This document shows, piece after piece, positions 26,543 to 34,732 of a DNA stretch of 64,000 nt (position 1 is the first letter of the stretch; every line of letters begins with the position of its first letter). The notes under the pieces were generated by a model, which did not search any database, had not been told where the DNA came from, and saw nothing but the letters and a program-made list of their open reading frames with translations. The position numbers and the translations under genes are program-made. The stretch comes from Thermogemmatispora aurantia. Lineage in GTDB: Bacteria > Chloroflexota > Ktedonobacteria > Ktedonobacterales > Ktedonobacteraceae. The DNA lies in contig NZ_BKZV01000001.1 in the NCBI RefSeq assembly GCF_008974285.1, forward strand, positions 1,458,214 through 1,522,213, in the 5' to 3' direction.

Positions 26543-26767
26543 GTGAGCTGCTCCTCTCTCCAGCGCCTCACAGGAGGCCGACCGGCAGACAGTCCGCTCT
26601 CCCAATGATCCGAGAGAGGGACGAGGCGCTCTCCTTCGGCTGCTCTGCCCGGGCGCTGGCTCGCTTGTCCGCTCGCCGACTGTTTCAACCGCCGCCGGCT
26701 CCCGCTTGCGGTCCGCTCAGGTCAGGAATGGCCCGAAGCTTCAGGCCGCGCCGCGCAGGCTACAGTT

Positions 26768-26811
26768 CAGCAAGCAGGCGCTTCTTTTCTGCTACCATGA
26801 AGAGTATACAC
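26768..26811 (-). repeat. 44-bp duplicated upstream element, copy A
   Basis: This 44-bp segment and 27415-27458 agree at 41 of 44 positions by eye. On the minus strand each starts with GTGTATACTCTTCAT, containing a TATACT -10-like box. Copy A lies upstream of the 279-residue TPR gene. The rest of 26543-26987 shows no gene. Confidence 0.75.
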
Positions 26812-26987
26812 TATTTGTACGGCCCTGTGCAGACGGTGCCTCTTGAGCAGAGCGCTGTCCCTCGCTTTCGCTGATGGCTTTCCAGCGCGACAGGCCCGCT
26901 CTCTTTGAGAGGCTCCAGGCTAAGGTGGACTGCTGAGCAAATGCCTGGTGCTGCTGCCACCTTCACCATCACGCACTCACATGAGGG

Positions 26988-27242
26988 CTAGCTGCCCTCC
27001 AGACGACCTTTGAGCCGCTTCCGCTCCTCTTCGGCCTGCCACTTCGGCACGTCTTCAATAATATCGGTGACGGGCACTTCGAGCGCCTCAGCAATCTTAT
27101 CAAGTGTATATGTAGAAACTGCCTTGTATGGATTAATAAAAATCTCTCGAATGACGTGATAGCTAACCTCTGACTTCATCGAAAGACGATGCATCGACAT
27201 ATTTTTCTCTTGAGCTACCTCTCTCACCCGCAGGCGTAACAC
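26988..27242 (-). CDS. Small XRE-type regulator, paralog 1
   Basis: An 84-residue one-domain Cro/C1 helix-turn-helix protein (HTH_26 style): MLRLRVREVAQEKNMSMHRL, then SEVSYHVIREIF as recognition helix region, then IAEALEVPVTDIIEDVP. The start is a GTG with TTGAGGAAA upstream. It shares most residues, especially EDVPKWQAEEERKRLK, with the gene at 27616. The DNA is noticeably AT-richer than neighbouring genes (27121-27180 has 23 G/C in 60). It is probably a DNA-binding regulator or antitoxin-like protein. No toxin partner gene is seen. Confidence 0.85.
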   Translation of the reverse strand: MLRLRVREVAQEKNMSMHRLSMKSEVSYHVIREIFINPYKAVSTYTLDKIAEALEVPVTDIIEDVPKWQAEEERKRLKGRLEGS

Positions 27243-27615
27243 GTGCTTTCCTCAACTCTCCATTGCTACATAACATGAAACAAGGGGAATAACAGACTCC
27301 GCCATCCTTGCTTGTTTGCCTATCTTACTGACGGCGAATGACCGCCAGTGCCAGCCTCTTGCTTGCTCACAGGGCGCCAACCAACGTGCACATCGATCGG
27401 GGCGCGTCGCAGTCCAGCAAGCAGACGCTTCTTTTCTGCGACTATGAAGAGTATACACCATCTGTGAGGTTGAATGCACGTACTTTCTCTTGTTTGCGCT
27501 GGCACCTTCCCCGTCCGCCAGCCTTGCGCTCTCTGCCAGCGCGCGAGTACGAGCGGAGTGTTGAGCGGATGTCTGGTGTTATAACCCTGCGGTCAAGCGT
27601 TCAAGTGAGGCGACG
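27243..27615. other. Spacer between XRE paralogs 1 and 2
   Basis: Holds copy B of the 44-bp element. No gene is supported. Confidence 0.4.
27415..27458 (-). repeat. 44-bp duplicated upstream element, copy B
   Basis: Nearly identical to 26768-26811. It lies about 170 bases upstream of XRE paralog 1 on the minus strand, and its TATACT box is oriented toward that gene. Confidence 0.75.
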
Positions 27616-27870
27616 CTAGCTGTCTTCCGGCTGGCTTTTGAGCCGCTTCCGCTCCTCTTCGGCCTGCCACTTCGGCACATCTTCAATAATAGCTGTAACG
27701 GGCACGCCGAGCGCCTCAGCTATACGATTTAGAGTATCTGTATTGACCGTTCGATAGGGATCATGAAATATCCATCTGACAATGTAATAGCTGACTTGTG
27801 CCCGCAGAGAGAGCTGGTGCATTGAAATGCCTTTCTCTTGCGCTACCTCTTTCACACGCAGGCGTAACAC
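27616..27870 (-). CDS. Small XRE-type regulator, paralog 2
   Basis: An 84-residue Cro/C1 helix-turn-helix protein. It is the same length as paralog 1 and starts MLRLRVKEVAQEKGISMHQL, with recognition region AQVSYYIVRWIF and a matching tail. Differences cluster in the recognition helix, as expected if the paralogs bind different operators. GTG start with GAGGAGAGC just upstream. No partner gene lies between the paralogs. Confidence 0.85.
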   Translation of the reverse strand: MLRLRVKEVAQEKGISMHQLSLRAQVSYYIVRWIFHDPYRTVNTDTLNRIAEALGVPVTAIIEDVPKWQAEEERKRLKSQPEDS

Positions 27871-27990
27871 ACGCTCTCCTCAGTGTTTTTTTTAAGCTTA
27901 CCAGAGTATCGTAATCTCGGGTATTCTATACTTTTATAATCATATAGATATGGCCTTTTTGCTATACGCTTATTTTTAATGCTATATCTA

Positions 27991-28019
27991 TTGACTAATC
28001 GGCTCAATCATGGTAGGCT
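27991..28019 (+). promoter_or_regulatory. Promoter of the 131-residue unknown gene
   Basis: TTGACT (27991-27996), a 17-base spacer and TAGGCT (28014-28019), in AT-rich DNA between XRE paralog 2 and the + strand gene at 28091. Confidence 0.55.
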
Positions 28020-28090
28020 AGGGATAGGATGGCAAACGACAGGAAGGAGCCTGATGGAAGCGTCACGTTGTTGGTAGAGAAAGGAAGTGA

Positions 28091-28486
28091 ATGATGACGA
28101 CAGGGGAACGGGGGGGAAAGCAGGTGATGATGGGGGTCGGAGCAGACGACCTCAAGGCCATCAAGTACATTCTCCTGTTTTATGGGCGTTACCTACAGTC
28201 GGGCCAGGCTGGTCAGCCGGTGAGCCATCGCAGCATCAACCGTATACAGCTTGTCCTGCTCAAGGTTGAGCAGATTATCAGCGGGCAGGTTATCCTTCTG
28301 AGGTGGGACGAGCTGGGGCTGATCACCGAGGCCATTGCCACCTTCACCGAGCTGGTGCGCCGCAAGATTGCCGCCTCCAAGGAGCGTGATGAGGTGCTGG
28401 CCAACTGCGAGCAGCTCCACGACTACCTGAGCCTGGTCCTGCCGTCCATCCACCCAACCCTGAAAGGAGGTGGGAGCCTTTCCTGA
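28091..28486 (+). CDS. Small helical protein of unknown function
   Basis: A 131-residue protein that I do not recognise. It seems fully helical, with a hydrophobic first helix region AIKYILLFYGRYLQS and a later amphipathic segment TEAIATFTELVRRKIAASKE. There is no signal peptide. AAGGAAGTGA lies directly before the ATG-ATG start. It has its own promoter and is the only + strand gene among the XRE paralogs. After its stop a long imperfect stem (GGGTCTTCGCTCTT near 28506 with AAGAGCGCGAAGACCC near 28572) may end the transcript. Confidence 0.65.
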   Translation: MMTTGERGGKQVMMGVGADDLKAIKYILLFYGRYLQSGQAGQPVSHRSINRIQLVLLKVEQIISGQVILLRWDELGLITEAIATFTELVRRKIAASKERDEVLANCEQLHDYLSLVLPSIHPTLKGGGSLS

Positions 28487-28770
28487 GACATCCTGCCACT
28501 GAAGAGGGTCTTCGCTCTTCCTCTACCCCTACTCTCTAAACCTCCATCTCGTCTGCTATCAGCGCCCACGTAAGAGCGCGAAGACCCCTTCTGGCACAAT
28601 CGCTTTCCCGAACGAACGCAGCGACGGCTAATCTTTAGCGAGATGGCGCGGGTGGGAGCGTCGAGTTCTGGCCCGGCGCGTCGGGACCACGCGTGCCATC
28701 TTTTCCTTCTCTCTTCTCAATTGCGCATCGGTCCGGCATTGACTCGCCAGGCCCCCCTCGCCCACAGCGG

Positions 28771-29064
28771 CTACGGCGCCTGGCGGCGAGGTTGACGCCC
28801 TGGCCGGCGGGGCAGCACTGCCAGCTCCGCCGCCAGGGCGCGCTGTTCGCGGACCATCTCCTCCTCCGAGACATCTTCCAGCAGGACGGTTGCCGGCACT
28901 CCCAAAGCGTGCGCAATGCGGTTCACGGTGTCCGTGTTGGTAGGCCGATAGGGATTGCGATAGATGGCCTTGATGATGTTATAGCTGACCTCTGCCCGCT
29001 GGGATAACTGGTTCATGGATATACCCTTCTCACGTGCGATCTCTTTGATACGCAGCCGAAGCAC
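28771..29064 (-). CDS. Small XRE-type regulator, paralog 3
   Basis: A 97-residue Cro/C1 helix-turn-helix protein from the GTG at 29064, which has GAGGGA upstream; the frame is open to an ATG at 29118 but that part does not align with the paralogs. The core LRLRIKEIAREKGISMNQLS and RIAHALGVPATVLLEDVSEE follows paralogs 1 and 2, while the tail is different and ends in an Arg/Pro-rich segment. It is divergent from the TIR-STAND gene 370 bases away and could regulate it, which is untested inference. Confidence 0.82.
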   Translation of the reverse strand: MLRLRIKEIAREKGISMNQLSQRAEVSYNIIKAIYRNPYRPTNTDTVNRIAHALGVPATVLLEDVSEEEMVREQRALAAELAVLPRRPGRQPRRQAP

Positions 29065-29432
29065 GATTCTTCCCTCATAAGCGAAGATAGTGCTATTAGT
29101 ATAGCTCATTGATGCCATTTATGGAAGAACTTCTTAAGAATTTTTGACTGGGTCAGAAGGAGGTCTTGATGCTTATCTTCTCTCTACTGTGCACAAGAGG
29201 ACCCAACTCTCTGCATGGCGCCGGGGCCGAACCTATGGTATACTGGGCGAAGAAGCAGGCAATTTTGCGAGACAAGAGCAAACGCCGGCAAGGCCGGGGG
29301 CCAGGCTCAGGGACCCACTGATCCTTCTCCTGGAGAGCCTGCGGGGCGAGCCTGCGGGTTGCGGCTCAGCCGGCGAAAAGCAAGCGGAGCCGATTGCCAT
29401 TCACGTGAGCTGAGGCAGGCCGGAGGAGCAGC
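29065..29432. other. Divergent spacer before the TIR-STAND gene
   Basis: No gene. TATACT boxes lie at 29098-29103 on the minus strand (for XRE paralog 3) and at 29239-29244 on the + strand (for the TIR-STAND gene), both with poor -35 sequences. GGAGGAG sits four bases before the ATG at 29433. Confidence 0.45.
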
Positions 29433-32400
29433 ATGCAGCCGGGAGCTGGTGCCAGCGGGAGCTTACGCGTCTATCTCAGCTATGCCAGCGCCGAACGATC
29501 GTGGAGCGAGCGCATTGCCCAACGAGTGCGCATGGCCGCGCGCGGGGCGGGTCTAGAGCCGCCCCTCATCGCGGGGCCGGGGCAGATCCTGGCCGGCAGC
29601 GATACCCAGCGAGCCAGGCGTGCCGCCCTGGAGAGCGCTGACCTGATCCTGCTGCTGGTCAGTCCTGACTTCTTCGAGAGTCCCGACTGTCTTGACGACC
29701 AGGAGGTGGCCCTGGCACGGCGCGACGACGGCGTTGTCGTCGTCCCCATCATCGTGCGTCCCGTGGGCTGGAAGTATACCGAGCTTGGCCGGTTGGAAGC
29801 TCTGCCCCCGGGCCATCCGCTCAGCCGCTCGCGCGATGAAGGACTGTATCTTGTTGAGGAAGGGCTACGCCGGCTCATCAGCGAGCTACGGTGGCGCCGC
29901 CAGAAAGCTGCCGGCGCCAGCCAGCTCCTGCCCCAGCACGAGCAGGCTCTGCGCGCCATGCTCATCGATCATCAGCCCTTCATCGCCAGCCGACTGGAGG
30001 GCTTCGTCGGGCGCAGCGTCGAGCTGGCCGCCCTTCGCCAGCAGATCGCCGAACTGCAGCCGGGCGGCGGTTATCTGATCATCAGCGCTCAGGCTGGCCA
30101 GGGCAAAAGCAGCCTCATCGCCCGTCTCGTGCAGGAAGAAGGGCCGGAGCGTGTCCCGCATCACTTCCTGCCGCTTGACCCGCCCATCGATCACGTCGTC
30201 GCCCTCCTGCGCGACCTGCTGGCGCGTCTCATCTTTGCCCAGGCTCTTGACCCGACGCCCCTGCTGGTGGCCGGCACCAGTCGCGCCGCCCTGACGACCG
30301 CTTTCTGGAATCTCCTGAACGAGCTGGGCAGCCGTGGCGAGCGCGTCCTGATCTGCATCGATGGTCTGGATCAGCTCCCGCGTGACCCCAGCGGCAGACG
30401 CGACCTGAGCTTTCTCCCGACGCAACCGCCGGCGGGCTGTGTTCTTGTGCTGGGCAGCCGGCCCGACGATCTCCTGCCGGCCCTGCGCCAGCGCGGGCCG
30501 GTGCGTGAGTACCGCCTGCCGCCGCTCAGTCGCGCTGACTTCGACCAGCTCCTGCGCGAGCGCGGCCTGCAGCTCACACGCGCCGAAGGCGACCGGCTCT
30601 ACGCCTTCATGGAGCAGAACACCCTCTACCTTGACCTGGCAGCGCGCGAGCTGGAGCGCGATCCGGCCCTTACCGCGGACGCCCTCAGAGAGCGCCTCTC
30701 CAGCGACCCCGCCAATATTTTCAGTCTGAGCATCGACCGTCTCAAGCTGCATCCCCTATGGGAGCGCGTCATCTATCCCCTGCTTGGCCTGCTGCTGGTC
30801 GCACGCGAAGCGCTGGGACCGGAGCAGCTCAGCCAGATCCTGGCGCCGCTTCCCACCTACCAGGTGCGCGACGCCCTGCAGCAGCTTGGCGGCCTGCTCG
30901 TCGCCGACGGTGTCGGGCGCCGCAGCCTCTTCCATCCCAAGCTGCGCGACTATCTACGCCAGGACCCCGAGCAGCCGGCCAGGCCCTATCTGTTCACGGT
31001 TGGCGAAGAGGCCCACTGGCATCGGGTGCTGGCCGACTGGTGCGAGCGCGGCGGCAGTGAGCTAATCTGGCAAGAGGCACGTCACGATCCCGACGAGGCC
31101 GCGCGTCGGCGTTATGCTCGCCAGCATCTGGCGGCCCATCTCTTCTATGGGCGGGCCTGGGAGCGGCTCTTTGCCCTGCTTGACGCTGGTCACTATGGGC
31201 AGAGCAAGATCCGCCAGCTTGATCCGAGTACCCGCGCCTATGCCAGCGACCTCGACTTTGGGCGGCAGGCCGCCGCCTGGGAGGGCTGGGGCTTCAGCGA
31301 GGGGCTGGCCCAACTGCCACGGTTGTGGCACTACACTCTGCTGCGCTGCAGCCTGAGCAGTCAGGCCGAGCGCTATCCGCCGGAAGCCTTCGCCCTGCTC
31401 GTCCAGCTTGGGCGGCAGCAAGAGGCCCTTGGGCTGGCCGATCTCATCAGTGATCCCGGGCGGCAGATCGAGGCGCTGGTAGCCATCGCGCGCCAGCTTC
31501 AGGAGCAGGGAGCACCTGAGAGCGACTACGGGCCGCTCTACTGGCGAGCCTGCGACGTGGCGCGGCAGAGCAGCGAGCCGGACCGCCTGGCGCCCTTGCT
31601 GAGTGAGCTGGCGAAGGACCTCTACCGGGCTGGCTGGTCTGAGCCGGCCCTGCAGCTCTGGCGAGCCGCCATCAGCGTAGCGCGGCGCGCAGTCCCGGCT
31701 GATCTCTGTGCCGAGGCCCTGCAGCAGATCGCCGAGGGGCTGGCCGAGGCTGGTCAGAGCACCGAGATCGAGGAGATCATCGAGGCCATGCCCACCAACA
31801 CCCTGCAGGATGAGGCACGACTGACCCTGGTCGAGGCACTGGCCCGCGCCCGGCGCTGGGATGAGGCCAGCGAGATCCTGGAGACTATCAGCGAAAGCGC
31901 CGCGCAGCAGCGCGCTGAAGCCCTGGCCGTGCTGGGGCGCGAGCTGGCTCAGGCCGGTGAGCAGGAGAGAGCGCAGCGGCTCTGGCAGCAGGCTGAGCGG
32001 CTGACGCTCACCATCTCCGGCGACAGGCTGCAAGCCAGAACCCTGGTCGCGCTGGTGCGAGCTTTGGCCCGCGCCCAGCAATGGAGCGAAGCCGAGCGGA
32101 TCTGCGAGCTTGTGCCCGACCCGTGGCGGCGAGGAGAGGCCTGGCTAGAGCTGGTTCGCGCCTGCGCAGCTAGCGGGCGCTGGCGGGAAGCCGAAGCCAG
32201 CAGTGAGCGTCTGGAGGACGAGAGGCAGCAGGCGGAGGCCCGGCAGAGTCTGGCCGAGGCGCTGGCCGCTGCCGGGCACTGGCAGGAGGCCGAGGCGCAC
32301 AGCCTCCGCATCCCGCTTCCACGCCAACGCCTGCAGGCCCTCGCGCGACTCGGACAGGCCCGGGCCGAGCGTGGTCAGCTCAGCGAGGCGCAGCGGCTCT

Positions 32401-33995
32401 GGCAGCAGGCCGAGGCGGAGCTTGAGCGACTAGAGAGCGCTGACGAGCAGCGCCTCGCCTGTGTGCAGCTTGGTCAGGCGTTGGCGCGGGCGGGTCTCCA
32501 TGAGGAGGCAGAGCGCTACTGGCGGCAGGCCGAGGCCATCATTCGCGTCCTGCCAGAGGGAGAAGAGCGGAGCGAGGCGCTGGCCCTGCTCATCGACCGC
32601 CTGATTCAGCTTGGGCGCTGGCAGGAGGCGGAGCGTCTTGCCACTACGCTCGGCGACTGGCCACAGCAGGCCGAGGTACTCATTGCCCGAGGTCGGAATC
32701 TGAGCCAGTCGGGGCGGCGGGCCGAAGCCGAGCAGCGCTGGCGGCAGATCGTCGGCCTGGCGCGCAAGCAGTCCGCTAGCCGCGAGCAGATTCAGGCGGC
32801 TCTCACGCTTGTGAGCGCCTTCGCTTCCCCCGCGGCCTGGGACGAGGCCGAGCGCTGGGTTCGCAGCCTGGTGCAAGGTCAGGAACGGGGTGAGGTCCTG
32901 GCCTACCTTGGGCGACTGCAGGCGCTGGCAGGGGCCAGAGAGCGAGCGCGGCGGCTCTGGCAGGAAGCCGAGGCCCTGATTGCCGGAGAGGCCAGCAGTT
33001 GGGAGCAGTCGGACGGCTATCAGGCACTGGCGCGCGAGCTGGCCCAGGCTGGCGAATGGGAAGAGGCGGCCCGCATTGTCGAGCGCGTACCCGAGGGGTG
33101 GGAGCGGGCCGATGCTCAGGTCCTGCTTGTCAATGAGCTGGTCCGGGCCGGGCGGCTGGACGAGGCCGAGCGCTGCTGTCGGGCCATCGCGCTGCCGCTC
33201 CAGCGAGTTCAGGCGCTGCTGATCCTGGGGAAGGGGCACGCGCAGGCGGCGGAGCCAGAGCGACGGGCGCGTGCCGAGGAGTGCTGGCGCGAGAGTGAGC
33301 AGCTCATTGCGGGCATGTGGGTTGAGCAGCAGGTCGAGCTACTGGCCGCCCTGGGAGAAGCGCTTGCCGCCGCCGGTGAGCGGGAGCGGGCCCGCCAGTA
33401 TTGGCGGCAGAGTGAGCAGCAGATCGCGACGCTCGAGGGTGAGGGGGGGAAGGCTGAGGCGCTGGCTGTTCTGGCCGAGACCCTCATTGCCGCCCGGGAG
33501 TGGGACGAGGCGGAGCGCCTGCTGCAGCACTACCCGTATAGCCAGCGGACGAGCGAGCTGCTGGCCAGGCTGGTGGCTTCGCTGGCGGAGGCCGGGCATT
33601 GGGAGGAGGCCCAGCGGATCAGCAAGGCCATCAGCTTCGATCAGGAGCGGGCACGAGCCTTAGCAGTTCTGGGGCGGGCCTTAGCGCAGGCCGGGCAGCG
33701 GGAGCGGGCCCGCCAGACCTGGGCCGAGGGACGGCAGTTGATTGCGGACATCATCAGCGAGGAGGGGCAGGCGCAGGCCCTGCTGACCCTGGGGCAGGCC
33801 CTGGCGGAGGCGGGCGAGTCTGAGGAGTTGCTGCGACTGGTGCAGCAGGAGTGGTCGCGAGTGAGCACGCGCGTGCAGGCGCTGCGGCTCTTTCCGTTGG
33901 TGGGCAATTTGATTGGACGCTCCCCCGAGCTGGGGTCGGCTTTGGGAGAGGCTTTTGTTCAGGTAGAGCGCTTTCTGAGCGGCGCCGTCTCCTAA
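29433..33995 (+). CDS. TIR domain-STAND ATPase-TPR-like repeat protein, candidate anti-phage NLR
   Basis: A 1520-residue protein. Residues 11-145 form a TIR domain (LRVYLSYASAERSW, then LILLLVSPDFFES), with E91 at the usual place of the NAD-cleaving glutamate. After FVGRSVEL (191-198) comes a STAND/NACHT-like ATPase: Walker A AQAGQGKS (219-226), Walker B VLICIDGLDQL with D310, and a winged-helix region to about 480. From about 640 to 1500 there are some 25 degenerate 33-37-residue TPR-like repeats (A-L-A-x-A-G-x-W-x-E-A-E). The layout of effector, switch and repeat sensor is that of bacterial NLR-like defence proteins that trigger NAD loss on infection. Anti-phage function is inferred from architecture and the adjacent restriction-modification genes. 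Confidence 0.87.
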   Translation: MQPGAGASGSLRVYLSYASAERSWSERIAQRVRMAARGAGLEPPLIAGPGQILAGSDTQRARRAALESADLILLLVSPDFFESPDCLDDQEVALARRDDGVVVVPIIVRPVGWKYTELGRLEALPPGHPLSRSRDEGLYLVEEGLRRLISELRWRRQKAAGASQLLPQHEQALRAMLIDHQPFIASRLEGFVGRSVELAALRQQIAELQPGGGYLIISAQAGQGKSSLIARLVQEEGPERVPHHFLPLDPPIDHVVALLRDLLARLIFAQALDPTPLLVAGTSRAALTTAFWNLLNELGSRGERVLICIDGLDQLPRDPSGRRDLSFLPTQPPAGCVLVLGSRPDDLLPALRQRGPVREYRLPPLSRADFDQLLRERGLQLTRAEGDRLYAFMEQNTLYLDLAARELERDPALTADALRERLSSDPANIFSLSIDRLKLHPLWERVIYPLLGLLLVAREALGPEQLSQILAPLPTYQVRDALQQLGGLLVADGVGRRSLFHPKLRDYLRQDPEQPARPYLFTVGEEAHWHRVLADWCERGGSELIWQEARHDPDEAARRRYARQHLAAHLFYGRAWERLFALLDAGHYGQSKIRQLDPSTRAYASDLDFGRQAAAWEGWGFSEGLAQLPRLWHYTLLRCSLSSQAERYPPEAFALLVQLGRQQEALGLADLISDPGRQIEALVAIARQLQEQGAPESDYGPLYWRACDVARQSSEPDRLAPLLSELAKDLYRAGWSEPALQLWRAAISVARRAVPADLCAEALQQIAEGLAEAGQSTEIEEIIEAMPTNTLQDEARLTLVEALARARRWDEASEILETISESAAQQRAEALAVLGRELAQAGEQERAQRLWQQAERLTLTISGDRLQARTLVALVRALARAQQWSEAERICELVPDPWRRGEAWLELVRACAASGRWREAEASSERLEDERQQAEARQSLAEALAAAGHWQEAEAHSLRIPLPRQRLQALARLGQARAERGQLSEAQRLWQQAEAELERLESADEQRLACVQLGQALARAGLHEEAERYWRQAEAIIRVLPEGEERSEALALLIDRLIQLGRWQEAERLATTLGDWPQQAEVLIARGRNLSQSGRRAEAEQRWRQIVGLARKQSASREQIQAALTLVSAFASPAAWDEAERWVRSLVQGQERGEVLAYLGRLQALAGARERARRLWQEAEALIAGEASSWEQSDGYQALARELAQAGEWEEAARIVERVPEGWERADAQVLLVNELVRAGRLDEAERCCRAIALPLQRVQALLILGKGHAQAAEPERRARAEECWRESEQLIAGMWVEQQVELLAALGEALAAAGERERARQYWRQSEQQIATLEGEGGKAEALAVLAETLIAAREWDEAERLLQHYPYSQRTSELLARLVASLAEAGHWEEAQRISKAISFDQERARALAVLGRALAQAGQRERARQTWAEGRQLIADIISEEGQAQALLTLGQALAEAGESEELLRLVQQEWSRVSTRVQALRLFPLVGNLIGRSPELGSALGEAFVQVERFLSGAVS

Positions 33996-34009
33996 CAGCG
34001 TCGCTGGAA

Positions 34010-34732
34010 TCAGTGACCGGCTAAAAAGCGCATGACGCTAGCTTGCAGCTCTAAGATGAAGCGTTCGAACGTCAAATCTGCAGCAGGATGGGACACACGA
34101 GTGTTGAGTTCATTTGTTGCTAAGGTGAGGCAAACAGCATCATACAGCCTTTCTCTCAATAATCTTCTACAGAAAGCTTCATATCTCTTTGCATAAGATG
34201 CATTTTTAAAAGCTGGATCTACCTGAAAATATGGCTCTTCGTTACGGACAGGTCGATGAACCTTGTCGCAATCTTCTAATAAGAAGAAATATCCGAGAAA
34301 GGGGCGTGGATGCATACCTAAAAGGCCCTCTCGGTACGCAGTCCAAAGATCCAGAGCGCTACCAATAGCTTCCTCGACGCGATTATTAAAATTATTGCCA
34401 AAGGAAGGACCTACCTGAGATTTAAACTCGATAGCACATACAAGCGTTCCTTGAGCAATAACAAGTAAATCCCATTTCTTTTCTGGACGATAGTAACCAG
34501 GCAGCTCAAGCTCTCGCTTGGTACGAATATCTAGCTCTCTAAGGCCAACCTGACGCAGGATCTCGACAACAAGCAACTCCAAAGCAGCCATCTGCGCTCC
34601 ACCGGTAACGGCCCCACGCATCCCTGCATCCACTCTACCAGTAATCGCCTGCTTCCTTTGTTGCTCACGTCTTGTATCCCAAAAAACTTGGATAGCATGA
34701 CAAAATCTTGTAGTTAGATCACTGGTTGTCAC
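34010..34732 (-). CDS. Type II restriction endonuclease, PaeR7I/XhoI family
   Basis: A 240-residue endonuclease. The family core ELPGYYRPEKKWDLLVIAQG, then AIEFKSQVGPSFGNNFNNR, holds the D-x(n)-E-x-K nuclease site (D in KKWDLLV, E and K in EFK). Known members cut CTCGAG. The sequence is clearly AT-rich (34141-34200 has 21 G/C in 60), unlike its methyltransferase partner. It ends 14 bases from the TIR-STAND gene's stop, pointing toward it, and its start overlaps the methyltransferase end by 14 bases. All motifs are intact, so it is probably active. CTCGAG occurs in this window (for example 4179, 24530, 33432), so protection would have to come from methylation. Confidence 0.92.
   Translation of the reverse strand: MTTSDLTTRFCHAIQVFWDTRREQQRKQAITGRVDAGMRGAVTGGAQMAALELLVVEILRQVGLRELDIRTKRELELPGYYRPEKKWDLLVIAQGTLVCAIEFKSQVGPSFGNNFNNRVEEAIGSALDLWTAYREGLLGMHPRPFLGYFFLLEDCDKVHRPVRNEEPYFQVDPAFKNASYAKRYEAFCRRLLRERLYDAVCLTLATNELNTRVSHPAADLTFERFILELQASVMRFLAGH

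Noticed and set aside
29433..33995. Classical Thoeris or CBASS system
   Set aside because: There is no ThsA-type or SLOG partner and no CD-NTase gene. The TIR domain is part of a STAND protein instead.
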